A stretch of 21,221 nucleotides of DNA from Minisyncoccota bacterium. GTDB taxonomy: Bacteria > Patescibacteriota > Minisyncoccia > Phycocordibacterales > UBA2100. Numbering within the stretch: the first letter of the stretch is position 1; each line of letters begins with the position of its first letter. Of this stretch, positions 1 to 6,286 are shown in pieces. Position numbers and translations under genes: made by a program. Location: contig JAGVDT010000019.1 of assembly GCA_020058565.1 (NCBI GenBank), forward strand, positions 1 to 21,221. The letters are read 5' to 3'. The notes beneath the pieces were generated by a model, which was not told where the DNA came from, made no database searches, and saw only the letters and a program-made list of their open reading frames with translations.

Positions 1-237
1 AAGCTCCACCTCCGGGCCACCGTGCTCCATGCCCGCTTCGTAGTCTTCGGAGCGGATGATGTACACTAACTTCCCATACATCTTTACGATTACAAATTCT
101 TGCCCATCAATATCTTTCCCCGGAAACACATTGCGCTTAAGATATATTTTCGTCTCAGGATCTTTAATCATGACTTTTTCGCCGGGCCTGAATTCCTGGT
201 TGTCATTCTGAGCCTCCTTTGTGTTAAATTCTTCCAT
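1..237 (-). CDS. Unknown small protein, C-terminus beyond window
   Basis: An open frame runs from an ATG at 237 to the window edge (79 codons visible, no stop). The visible protein is hydrophilic and acidic at its start, then beta-rich, with a segment reading GEKVMIKDPETKIYLKR and a later IDGQEFVIVKMYGKLVYII. It has no signal peptide or membrane segment. The start overlaps the end of the riboflavin kinase gene by 14 nt, so the two are probably translated together. A strong AAAGGAGG at 213-220 lies inside the frame, 6 nt before an out-of-frame ATG that opens only 12 codons; an in-frame internal Met lies shortly after it, so the true start is uncertain. I do not recognise the family. Confidence 0.6.
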   Translation of the reverse strand, partial: MEEFNTKEAQNDNQEFRPGEKVMIKDPETKIYLKRNVFPGKDIDGQEFVIVKMYGKLVYIIRSEDYEAGMEHGGPEVEL

Positions 238-604
238 GGTGTTTTTGAGCTAGAAAATATTGCCGCACCGCTTGCACGTCTGCGGCGATCGCAGCTTTCA
301 AATCTGAATCGGATTTGAATGCCATATCTTCGCGGATTTTTTGCAAAAGCTCGATGTCCATTTCTTTGCCATATAAATCCCCTCCTGAATATTTTGTCAG
401 ATGAGCTTCGAGAAGTTTTCTGCGATTGTCGGCATACACCGCGGCACGGTATTCACTATCGTCCAAACGAACTATCGCCGCGAAAATTCCTCGCTCCATA
501 CCGTCGTACGGAATATTCGCGGTAGGAAAACCAAGCTCCTGACCACGTCTGAGACCTTTTTGCACCGTACCGCGATACTTCATCCCATTAGAAATAGTCT
601 GCAC
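224..604 (-). CDS. Stand-alone riboflavin kinase domain
   Basis: This predicted enzyme phosphorylates riboflavin to FMN using ATP. The 126-residue product matches the C-terminal kinase domain of bacterial RibF: a nucleotide-binding GxxxGFPTANI segment near residues 21-31, the EAHLTKYSGGDLYGKEMDIE segment around residues 67-86, and the closing pattern IREDMAFKSDSDLKAAIAAD. Bacterial RibF is normally about 310 residues with an N-terminal FAD synthetase domain; that domain is absent here. The start chosen is GTG at 604, because an AGGAGG at 616-621 lies 11 nt upstream. The alternative is ATG at 583, directly after a dispersed repeat; with the GTG start the repeat encodes residues TISNG. The gene follows the aldolase gene on the same strand and overlaps the next small gene, so co-transcription is likely. 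The family call is firm; the exact start is not. Confidence 0.85.
   Translation of the reverse strand: MQTISNGMKYRGTVQKGLRRGQELGFPTANIPYDGMERGIFAAIVRLDDSEYRAAVYADNRRKLLEAHLTKYSGGDLYGKEMDIELLQKIREDMAFKSDSDLKAAIAADVQAVRQYFLAQKHHGRI
583..595 (-). repeat. Dispersed repeat ATTTCTAAtGGGA, copy 1
   Basis: The minus strand reads ATTTCTAATGGGA and runs into an ATG (583-581) of the riboflavin kinase frame. It differs from the other three copies only by T for C at position 9. In the kinase frame it encodes ISNG. Confidence 0.7.
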
Positions 605-615
605 CCAGATTAGCG

Positions 616-621
616 CCTCCT
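616..621 (-). promoter_or_regulatory. Shine-Dalgarno site for riboflavin kinase
   Basis: AGGAGG on the minus strand lies 11 nt before the GTG at 604. It is the best ribosome-binding site near this gene and favours the GTG over the ATG at 583. It also falls inside a 20-codon open frame that begins with ATG shortly upstream and stops within the dispersed repeat. That frame could be a leader peptide or chance. Confidence 0.5.
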
Positions 622-680
622 ACTTCGTCAAAATGTAGAATGTCGACCATATACCGTATGCACCAAAATCCCCAACAACG

Positions 681-693
681 ATTTCTAACGGGA
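681..693 (+). repeat. Dispersed repeat ATTTCTAACGGGA, copy 2
   Basis: A perfect copy on the plus strand just downstream of the aldolase stop codon, in the intergenic space before riboflavin kinase. It is in opposite orientation to copy 1, about 85 nt away, so the two could pair in the transcript. Confidence 0.7.
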
Positions 694-701
694 CACGTGC
701 G

Positions 702-1706
702 CTACTCGCCTTGATACTGTCCGAGTGTCGCGAGACTGTTTTTCTTAGCGCGCTCGATAAGCGCCACCTGCGCAAGCGCGACGTTTTCACGTTTGCCGCC
801 CCACGCCATGAGCGCACTATCCTGCAGCGCACGGCCGTAGGAAAAAGAAAGTTTCCATGGGTACGGCCCGCGCTTGTTCATTTCGTTGAGATTTGCGGTC
901 GCATCCACTTCGCTCTGTCCGCCAGAGAGGAACGCCTGTCCGGGGAGATTGTCCGGCAGGATTTTCTTAAAAAGCGCGAGTGTGGCGTCGGCCACCTGCT
1001 CTGGAGAAACAGTTTCTCCGCTTTTTTTGCCCGGCACTATCATGTTGGTTTTCAGCACCATGCCTTCTATAGCGACCCCAGCGTTTTTCAATTCTTCAAA
1101 TACTGCCGTGAGAACTCTTTCGCTGACTTCGCCGCATTTTTCCATGGTGTTGTCGGCGTCCATCAAAACTTCCGGCTCGACTATTGGCACAAGCCCCGCC
1201 TCCTGCGCCATCTTGGCGTAGGCCGCCAGGTCTTTTGCGTTCTGACGGATATTCGCGTCGGTCGGGATTCCTTCGCCGATAGTGACGACCGCGCGCCACT
1301 TGGTGAATTTGGCCCCCATCTGCGCGTATTCTGCTAGGCGCGGCGGAAGCCCCTCAAGGCCCTTGGTGAGCTTTTCGTTCGGGGAACTTTCCATGTCATA
1401 TGTACCGCCATCCACTTTGATGCCGGGGAGCACCCCCTCGCTCTCTAAAACGCTTATGAAAGTCTTTCCGTCTTCGGTCGACTGGCGAAGAGTCTCGTCG
1501 TACATGATCACGCCGGAAATGTAGCTGCCGATATTGGGCGCCGTAAAAAGCATTTCGCGATATGCGCGGCGGTTGGTTTCGGTGTTTTCAATGCCGATCT
1601 TTTCAAAACGCTTGCCTGCGGTCGAATTACTCTCATCCGCGGCAAGTATGCCTTTGCCTGGAGCGACCATCTGTTCTGCTACCTTTTTCAATGCTTGTAC
1701 ATCCAT
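702..1706 (-). CDS. Class I fructose-bisphosphate aldolase
   Basis: This enzyme interconverts fructose-1,6-bisphosphate with dihydroxyacetone phosphate and glyceraldehyde-3-phosphate, through a Schiff base, in cytoplasmic glycolysis and gluconeogenesis. The 334-residue protein matches the eukaryote-like class I family: GKGILAADES at 17-26, KWRAV at 136-140, EPE at 177-179, Schiff-base Lys219 in VLKTNM, and the phosphate-binding SFSYGRALQ at 287-295. Length is slightly below the usual 340-365. The usual LKPNM reads LKTNM, a conservative change outside the catalytic lysine. The ATG at 1706 precedes the conserved N-terminus. The phosphatase gene ends 24 nt upstream, so the genes probably form one transcript. 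Confidence 0.96.
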   Translation of the reverse strand: MDVQALKKVAEQMVAPGKGILAADESNSTAGKRFEKIGIENTETNRRAYREMLFTAPNIGSYISGVIMYDETLRQSTEDGKTFISVLESEGVLPGIKVDGGTYDMESSPNEKLTKGLEGLPPRLAEYAQMGAKFTKWRAVVTIGEGIPTDANIRQNAKDLAAYAKMAQEAGLVPIVEPEVLMDADNTMEKCGEVSERVLTAVFEELKNAGVAIEGMVLKTNMIVPGKKSGETVSPEQVADATLALFKKILPDNLPGQAFLSGGQSEVDATANLNEMNKRGPYPWKLSFSYGRALQDSALMAWGGKRENVALAQVALIERAKKNSLATLGQYQGE

Positions 1707-1730
1707 ATGCGCATTCTACCTTATAAATAG

Positions 1731-2519
1731 CTAAAGCCTCGGGGAAGTATCATCCAATATTGAGAGCAATTCTTCGTGAAGGATACCATTGGAGACGAGC
1801 TGCCCCTCCATGTCTCGATCATACCTCTCGGGAATCTTGCCAAAAAAATCCGTCGCCTTCCCGCCCGCCTCCTCCACCAAAAGCTTGCCGGTCACCATAT
1901 CGTGTGCAGCGGTCCCGCCAAAAAATGCCGCAGAAAATTCTCCCGCGGCGACAAGTGCGCACATGTAGTGGATGGAGAGGCCAGTAATGAAAGAAACGCC
2001 GAAATCATAGGCGTGGTCCATGAAAGGAAAAAGGTTGCGGACTTTTTTGGTTTTGCCTGCGCCTATTACTGTCTTTTTTAGACCCGCGTTTTTGTTTACG
2101 CGTATCCTTTTGCCGTTGAGGTAGGCACCTTTGCCTTTTTCAGCGGTAAACATACGCTTGAGAAATGGATCGTACACAAGGCTCAGTATCGGCTGGCCAT
2201 TTTTTACTAAAGCGATGCCAAAGGTGGCCGTGGGAATTCCGTGAGAGAAATTGTGCGTGCCATCTACCGGGTCGCATACCCAGACATACTCGCTTTCGAC
2301 ATTAAAATCATCGCCTTCTTCCGACAGGATACTGTGGCCGGGAAAACGTTTTTTGATGATCTTAAGCACGAAGTCGTTGATCACAAGGTCGGTTTCGGTG
2401 ACCGGAGAGCGCAGATCCTTCCATTTTTTCTTCATTGCAAGGCCGAAGTTTTTGCGCATGATGACGCCTGCCTTTTCGGCAAGCTCGACTGCCGTTTTCA
2501 TGTAGGTCGATTGCTTCAT
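1731..2519 (-). CDS. Inositol monophosphatase family sugar phosphatase
   Basis: This is a Mg2+-dependent phosphatase of the IMPase/FBPase/CysQ superfamily. The 262-residue protein shows the metal-binding EEG at 67-69, the signature DPVDGTHNF at 83-91, and the C-terminal block AHDMVTGKLLVEEAGG at 205-220 with the third metal ligand Asp207. Its substrate cannot be told from sequence. Position before an aldolase suggests sugar-phosphate metabolism, possibly fructose-1,6-bisphosphate, but this is inference. I chose ATG at 2519; the frame extends to a GTG at 2558, and the added residues would include the repeat-encoded ISNG. No good ribosome-binding site separates the options. Confidence 0.92.
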   Translation of the reverse strand: MKQSTYMKTAVELAEKAGVIMRKNFGLAMKKKWKDLRSPVTETDLVINDFVLKIIKKRFPGHSILSEEGDDFNVESEYVWVCDPVDGTHNFSHGIPTATFGIALVKNGQPILSLVYDPFLKRMFTAEKGKGAYLNGKRIRVNKNAGLKKTVIGAGKTKKVRNLFPFMDHAYDFGVSFITGLSIHYMCALVAAGEFSAAFFGGTAAHDMVTGKLLVEEAGGKATDFFGKIPERYDRDMEGQLVSNGILHEELLSILDDTSPRL

Positions 2520-2531
2520 CCCGTTAGAAAT
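2519..2531 (-). repeat. Dispersed repeat ATTTCTAACGGGA, copy 3
   Basis: A perfect minus-strand copy whose last base overlaps the A of the phosphatase ATG. It sits in the same place relative to its start codon as copy 1 does in riboflavin kinase. Confidence 0.75.
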
Positions 2532-2621
2532 AGGACGCGGACAAGTTTGACCTGCCACACCCCATCTGTTTAGCGCTTTTAAGCCCGGAGAAATTACACT
2601 GCTCGGATTGCACGCGTCCTT

Positions 2622-2700
2622 GCCCCGTTAGATGTTTTTCGGCAAATGTTTTGAGAACAGTATCCCCAGAGTAGATGTTTAAGCTGACATCTAACGGGGC
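2622..2700. repeat. 13-bp inverted repeat GCCCCGTTAGATG ... CATCTAACGGGGC
   Basis: Perfect 13-bp arms at 2622-2634 and 2688-2700 enclose 53 nt. They share the CCGTTAGA core with the dispersed repeat and abut copy 4. Read on the minus strand from 2721, the array gives MNPVRNPAPL, a peptide pattern I recall from Parcubacteria repeats. Confidence 0.75.
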
Positions 2701-2703
2701 GGG

Positions 2704-2716
2704 ATTTCTAACGGGA
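2704..2716 (+). repeat. Dispersed repeat ATTTCTAACGGGA, copy 4
   Basis: A perfect plus-strand copy, 3 nt beyond the 13-bp inverted repeat. It is inverted relative to copy 3, as copy 2 is relative to copy 1. Confidence 0.75.
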
Positions 2717-2767
2717 TTCATTCCACGATTCTACCCTAATGCCAGTATTTGTCGTCTTGCCCAGTGA

Positions 2768-2886
2768 CCATACTTTGGTCTAATTTTGCGAGCTCCGTTA
2801 GGCTCTGAAGCCAGAAACAGATACTCATGCCACGCGACCAGCTTCTTTCAAAATCCTCGGCAAAATACAGCAAGACCAAAGTATGG
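2768..2886. repeat. Long-range inverted repeat upstream of purA
   Basis: Arms CCATACTTTGGTCT (2768-2781) and AGACCAAAGTATGG (2873-2886) are perfect complements. Inside them ATTTTGCGAG and CTCGGCAAAAT also nearly match, extending the stem, and GAGC/GCTC forms a small hairpin near the 5' side. The structure ends just before the candidate purA promoter. It could be a transcription terminator-like barrier or a DNA element; its role is unknown. Confidence 0.55.
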
Positions 2887-2894
2887 TACCGGAC

Positions 2895-2923
2895 TTGCGT
2901 CCCCCGCATGAACGGTCCATAAT
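2895..2923 (+). promoter_or_regulatory. Candidate purA promoter
   Basis: TTGCGT (2895-2900) and CATAAT (2918-2923) are separated by 17 nt. Transcription would begin near 2930, only about 4 nt before the GTG start of purA, giving an almost leaderless mRNA. The -35 box is weak (3 of 6). Confidence 0.4.
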
Positions 2924-2933
2924 TAATCATGTC

Positions 2934-3956
2934 GTGACTACGCTAGACATAATCGTCGATCTGCAGTACGGGGACTCGGGTAAGGGCAAAGTTGCCCATT
3001 TTTTATGCCAAAAGAAAAATTACACGCATGTAATCCGCTACAACGGCGGCGGCAACGCCGGCCACACTATTTTTCATAAAGGCGTCAAGTTTGTAACCCA
3101 CCAAGTGCCGGTAGGCGTATTTTTTGGTATCAAATCCATCGTCGGCTCCGGCTGTGCACTCGATCCGGAAACATTTTTTGAGGAAATACAGATGCTCGAA
3201 AAAGGCGGGATTAGCACCAAAGGCAAAGTGTTTGTCGCAAAAAACGTCCACATCGTGACCAACGAGCACAAAGAAGAAGACGGCAGAGAATCCAAAGTCG
3301 GTACTACCAAACGCGGAATAGGTCCCATGTACCGCGCGAAATACGGCCGGACTGGCGCACGCGCCGAAGACGTGCCAGCGCTCAAGCCGTATCTAATAGA
3401 CTTGTACGAAGAATTCAACAGTAAAAATAAGAGCGCGCTCGTGCTTGCCGAAGGCGCACAGGGCTTTGGCCTCGACATAGACTGGGGTGACTACCCGTAC
3501 GTGACTTCTAGCCACTGCACTGCCGCCGGCGCGCTCCTCAATGGCTTTCCGCCGCAGAGCGTGCGCGATGTATGGGGTGTCGCAAAAGCGTACGAGACGT
3601 ATGTGGGCGCCAAAGATTTTGAGCCAAAAAACGAGCCTCTCTTTGAAAAAATCCGCGAGCTCGGTCAGGAATTCGGCGCCACCACCGGCCGCGCCCGGCA
3701 GTGCAACTGGCTCGACCTTCCCCTGCTCGAAAAGGCTGCTCGCATGAACGGAGTTACGAAACTCGTTATAAACAAAATAGATGTGCTGAATCGCGCCGGC
3801 GCATGGAAAGTGCGCGAGCCCAAAGATCCCTTGGGCATGGGCGGCAAAATCACTGCCTTTAAGAAACCCGAGCAAATGAAAGCATTTGTCCGCAAACGCT
3901 TGAAATTTATCCCGGCAAAAAACATCTTTTTCTCCGAGAGCGCGGAGACGGTTTGA
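2934..3956 (+). CDS. purA: Adenylosuccinate synthetase (short form)
   Basis: PurA joins IMP and aspartate using GTP to make adenylosuccinate, the first committed step to AMP. Motifs from the GTG start: YGDSGKGK at 12-19 (phosphate-binding loop and catalytic Asp), NAGHT at 41-45, GTTKRGIGP at 123-131, EGAQG at 173-177 followed by LDID, FGATTGRARQCNWLD at 247-261, and guanine-specific NKID at 280-283. At 340 residues it is about 85 shorter than typical bacterial PurA and resembles the compact archaeal-length form, with the middle region reduced. The frame is open back to an ATG at 2883, but that start lies in the inverted repeat; GTG 2934 begins just before the conserved VTTLDIIVDLQYGD and fits the promoter. 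The gene stands alone on its strand. Confidence 0.94.
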   Translation: MTTLDIIVDLQYGDSGKGKVAHFLCQKKNYTHVIRYNGGGNAGHTIFHKGVKFVTHQVPVGVFFGIKSIVGSGCALDPETFFEEIQMLEKGGISTKGKVFVAKNVHIVTNEHKEEDGRESKVGTTKRGIGPMYRAKYGRTGARAEDVPALKPYLIDLYEEFNSKNKSALVLAEGAQGFGLDIDWGDYPYVTSSHCTAAGALLNGFPPQSVRDVWGVAKAYETYVGAKDFEPKNEPLFEKIRELGQEFGATTGRARQCNWLDLPLLEKAARMNGVTKLVINKIDVLNRAGAWKVREPKDPLGMGGKITAFKKPEQMKAFVRKRLKFIPAKNIFFSESAETV

Positions 3957-4060
3957 AGCGGGCTACTCGGGATTCAGACTTTTGAGGTCAACCCCCATAA
4001 GAGTATTTTAGCGACTTTTTGTTGAGCGTGCAGAGGTCTCCGCATAGGATATTAAAAACA

Positions 4061-4112
4061 AAAACTCCGGCTCAATGCCGGATAGTCATAGTCTTCTATG
4101 AGTCGGAGTTTT
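4061..4112. terminator. Terminator-like hairpin after purA
   Basis: AAAACTCCGGCTCA (4061-4074) pairs with TGAGTCGGAGTTTT (4099-4112), with one mismatch and an A-tract/T-tract at the ends. This is the usual look of a bidirectional intrinsic terminator. The interior can form two more hairpins (CCGG...CCGG and ATAG...CTAT), so a cruciform is possible. Confidence 0.6.
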
Positions 4113-4158
4113 CGGCGGGTTGTATCTGTTAAACTCCTTGCCGTCTGAAAAGCGGGAC

Positions 4159-4400
4159 CTGACTCACTCCCGAGTGGTCAGCGGATCAAACCTAGGAACC
4201 GTTCAGCATACGTATGCCATGCCCAGTAAGTGGATCGCTCCACACAATCGCAGTGGGTTGCCGTAGTTGCAGCGCTGCTTCGGGGCTGTCGTGCTATGAA
4301 CACAATCAGCCTACCAACGCCATTTTATCATATTACTTGCGGCCTCAACATAGCCCGATACTTTTTGCTACGGGCGGTGCAGGTGGGTTAAGTGCCCACC
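4159..4400. ncRNA. Candidate structured RNA, strand unknown
   Basis: Several strong local hairpins lie in about 240 nt. CTGAC-t-CACT/AGTG-GTCAG spans 4159-4181, the perfect palindrome GCATACGTATGC is at 4206-4217, GTGGA/TCCAC at 4230-4243, and GGTGGG/CCCACC at 4382-4400. No good reading frame covers it. I looked for tmRNA, RNase P RNA and SRP RNA signatures on both strands and found none convincing. It may be an unrecognised noncoding RNA or decayed sequence at the island edge. Confidence 0.25.
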
Positions 4401-4480
4401 AATGTCAATCAGTGTAAGGGTTTTTGAGTGATTTCTCCACTCGGCAATTTGAGGCTTGTGGGTCGGGGTCTCGGATTTAG

Positions 4481-4526
4481 AAAGTGACAAAAGTGACAGA
4501 GAAATGGGACACGGCTGTGTCACTTT
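4481..4526 (-). terminator. Terminator-like structure at end of CBASS operon
   Basis: AAAGTGACA occurs twice in tandem (4481-4489 and 4490-4498), and TGTCACTTT (4518-4526) is its complement. GACAC/GTGTC (4508-4521) forms an inner hairpin. On the minus strand the stem closes into short T-runs just past the Cap15 stop codon, which overlaps the distal arm. The T-tract is modest, so termination is inferred. Confidence 0.4.
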
Positions 4527-5151
4527 AGAAATGTCCAAGGGTCTTCGCTCCGCTGAACGAACATGAGAGTTTCCCGTATGTAGAACGATCTCGGGGGTCG
4601 TTATGGTAGTACCCTTCCAATCGTTTCTCTGTGGGGAATATTTCTAAGGATGCAAACCCGTCGTGGGCCCTCATATCTAAATCGTTGGTTACCGTACGAG
4701 GGGTATTTTTATAGCCGTATGCCAAGACTCTGTTTTCGTTCCCGTTCTTGCCGATGGCGGCGATAGTGCTGTATGACGATGAGCGCTCCGTATAAAGGCA
4801 GACCGTAACATTCGTGAGTGTTTGATGAACCTCGATAACCACGGAATGCTTTTGGTTCTGATGGCTCGATTCGGCAGTACCTTCGTACCGGCCACCAATA
4901 TACGGCATACCATGTAGGACGCTGAAAATCGTAATGCGCCAAAGGTATTTCTCGTACACCCAGAAGAAGATGCCCACAAGTGCAACGGCAGTGGGAGCAT
5001 CAATGATGCGCGAACGGGCCAAGGACCCGAGCAGCGGAACGGTTGAGCTATCTAGCAGGAATTGAAGCGCTGTCGCGATCCATGTGGCCGGAATCAGCGC
5101 GATAGCAGTAAAGAGTATGTAAAATCCGGCACCGAGTTTGAATGGTCGCAT
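4525..5151 (-). CDS. cap15: Cap15 CBASS effector (2TM plus beta-barrel)
   Basis: This matches the CBASS effector Cap15, which binds a cyclic oligonucleotide and oligomerises to disrupt the inner membrane, killing the infected cell. The 208-residue protein has two hydrophobic segments (about 9-31 and 52-68), then a beta-rich domain (about 80-200). Family-like landmarks are MPYIGGRYEGT at 82-92, VIEVHQTLTNVTVCL at 105-119, LAYGYKNTP at 143-151, AHDG at 162-165 and RLEGYYHNDPRDRSTYGKL at 177-195. The ATG at 5151 lies 1 nt after the TGA of the CD-NTase gene, so translation is coupled. This synthase-effector adjacency is the basic type I CBASS layout. The call rests on remembered family pattern, not a search. 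The ligand is unknown. Confidence 0.85.
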   Translation of the reverse strand: MRPFKLGAGFYILFTAIALIPATWIATALQFLLDSSTVPLLGSLARSRIIDAPTAVALVGIFFWVYEKYLWRITIFSVLHGMPYIGGRYEGTAESSHQNQKHSVVIEVHQTLTNVTVCLYTERSSSYSTIAAIGKNGNENRVLAYGYKNTPRTVTNDLDMRAHDGFASLEIFPTEKRLEGYYHNDPRDRSTYGKLSCSFSGAKTLGHF

Positions 5152-5152
5152 G

Positions 5153-6034
5153 TCAGAGATTGAAGGCGGTTCGCCATTGAGTATCTGCGTGAGCTATGGA
5201 AGTCGCCTTGTACGCACCGAGTGCAGATTCAAGCGAGCGTTTCAATTGGTTAACGAAAGTGGTTCTCCCTGTGACGCTCCAGTTTGCCGTGATGTCCTCA
5301 TTGCCGCACACGCTCGGGATGATAAGCGGCACCAAGCCGCGTGTACTCAACTTTTTTACCATGCCGTCTGCACCCAAAATAAATGTGGTGACTGCATCCT
5401 CTGAGAAATGCTCGTTCGGCATTCCATGCACCAGCGCCTCCACCTTGAATGAGGAGAAAATATCGCGATCGTCACCGAAGTGGTTATATGCCCAGTTCTT
5501 GAACATGCGTACTGTTGGCTTGTACTGATCGACGGTCGCCTTATTTTTTGTGACACCATTTTCATAATGCAGTCGAGGGTGATTCGTTTTTTCGACCATA
5601 GTTCGAAAGGAATAGACGACTATCGGGTCCTCTTCATGACTACCCACCTGAACTGCCGGCACCACATCGGCGTTGAATGCACCGCGCACTTTAATACATT
5701 TGTCGCCACGGGTAACGGTCCAAGAACTATAGCGGCGTTGACCTCGGAGCTTCTGTTCGATTTCGTTGAAGATGCTTTCCCACGGAATGGAAGACGGAAA
5801 CACCTTTCCTGAAAAAATGGAGCTGTAGGTTTGGAGACGAACCGCAACAATATCCACGTCATTTATGTCCGACCGTGCGGTGTCATTCCTGTAGGAACCT
5901 TGAAGGAATGTGTGGTGAGTATCGCCGAGCAGATCTTGGATGAAATTCTGCATCGCGGCGACTTCTGTGATTTTCGATGCAGAGGGGCCACTCGTGAGGG
6001 AGTCTGTAAGCGATGAAGAGACGAGGTGTGCCAT
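5153..6034 (-). CDS. CD-NTase, CBASS cyclic oligonucleotide synthase
   Basis: A nucleotidyltransferase of the SMODS/CD-NTase (cGAS/DncV-like) family, predicted to make a cyclic di- or trinucleotide when phage infection is sensed. From ATG 6034 it is 293 residues. The polymerase-beta signature is clear: GS at 46-47, then the catalytic pair in NDVDIVAV (Asp59, Asp61), and the third acidic residue Asp123 in NADVVPAV. Downstream segments VDQYKPTVRMFKNWAYNH (168-185) and FKVEALVHGM (196-205) fit the C-terminal OAS1-C-like helical half. AAAAGGAGA directly follows the DUF2188 stop and precedes the ATG by about 13 nt, supporting this start over longer options. The specific clade and product cannot be assigned by eye. 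No Cap2/Cap3 or HORMA/TRIP13 genes are nearby. Confidence 0.9.
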   Translation of the reverse strand: MAHLVSSSLTDSLTSGPSASKITEVAAMQNFIQDLLGDTHHTFLQGSYRNDTARSDINDVDIVAVRLQTYSSIFSGKVFPSSIPWESIFNEIEQKLRGQRRYSSWTVTRGDKCIKVRGAFNADVVPAVQVGSHEEDPIVVYSFRTMVEKTNHPRLHYENGVTKNKATVDQYKPTVRMFKNWAYNHFGDDRDIFSSFKVEALVHGMPNEHFSEDAVTTFILGADGMVKKLSTRGLVPLIIPSVCGNEDITANWSVTGRTTFVNQLKRSLESALGAYKATSIAHADTQWRTAFNL

Positions 6035-6053
6035 ATATTTACAGATTCTCCTT

Positions 6054-6281
6054 TTAGCCGCGTGGCGGGAACGGGTCGTTGCCGTAGCTGTTACGCTCCT
6101 GGATTTTGCCATCCTTGCCGTGAATAAAGTGTTCGACACTTCTGTCCTTTGCAACGCGCTCTCCCGCGTCGAGCGCATTGTCTTTCGTGTGATGTGATGA
6201 AAGCGGCGTATCGCTTCCTTCACGCTTGTTCTCCCATCGCTCGCGATCGGAGTTGTAAACAGTATGAATATTCTTAGCCAT
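6054..6281 (-). CDS. DUF2188 small protein between repressor and CD-NTase
   Basis: A 75-residue protein of the DUF2188 type. An N-terminal KNIHTVY strand is followed by WENKREGSDTPLSSHHTKDNALDAGERVA (a strand then a helix) and the hallmark ending GKDGKIQERNSYGNDPFPPRG. The family's function is not known to me. The ATG at 6281 lies 5 nt after the stop of the S24 repressor gene, and its own stop is 19 nt before the CD-NTase start, so it is embedded in the operon. It could be a regulatory or sensor component of the CBASS or a passenger. No ribosome-binding site precedes it, so translation probably depends on coupling. Confidence 0.82.
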   Translation of the reverse strand: MAKNIHTVYNSDRERWENKREGSDTPLSSHHTKDNALDAGERVAKDRSVEHFIHGKDGKIQERNSYGNDPFPPRG

Positions 6282-6286
6282 ATTCG

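Larger units (their letters stand above)
2559..2933. other. Divergent intergenic region with repeats and long inverted repeat
   Basis: This 375-nt stretch separates the divergently transcribed phosphatase and purA. It contains the 13-bp inverted repeat and repeat copy 4 in its left half, and a second inverted repeat (2768-2886) in its right half. Short open frames here are generated by the repeats and I do not call them genes. Confidence 0.7.
3957..4524. other. Gene-free region with structured sequence
   Basis: About 570 nt between purA and the CBASS operon hold no convincing coding frame. It contains the hairpin at 4061-4112, the hairpin cluster at 4159-4400 and the repeat at the 3' end of the CBASS operon. 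It is the transition from chromosomal genes to the accessory island. I see no tRNA. Confidence 0.6.

Noticed and set aside
711..1337. Long plus-strand open frame opposite the aldolase
   Set aside because: It is the complement of a strongly conserved class I aldolase and its product resembles no protein.
2524..2721. Minus-strand frame starting MNPVRNPAPL
   Set aside because: It is made by the repeat array and runs across the phosphatase start; no domain or RBS supports a gene.
4113..4181. Possible SRP RNA on the minus strand (GTCAGGTCC, later AACAGA)
   Set aside because: The conserved GGAAGGAAGCAG-type loop does not follow and the segments do not fold into the domain IV hairpin.
4159..4217. 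T-arm-like GGTTTGATCC on the minus strand, hinting at tRNA or tmRNA
   Set aside because: The five-base flanks do not pair and no acceptor stem, anticodon arm or CCA end is present.
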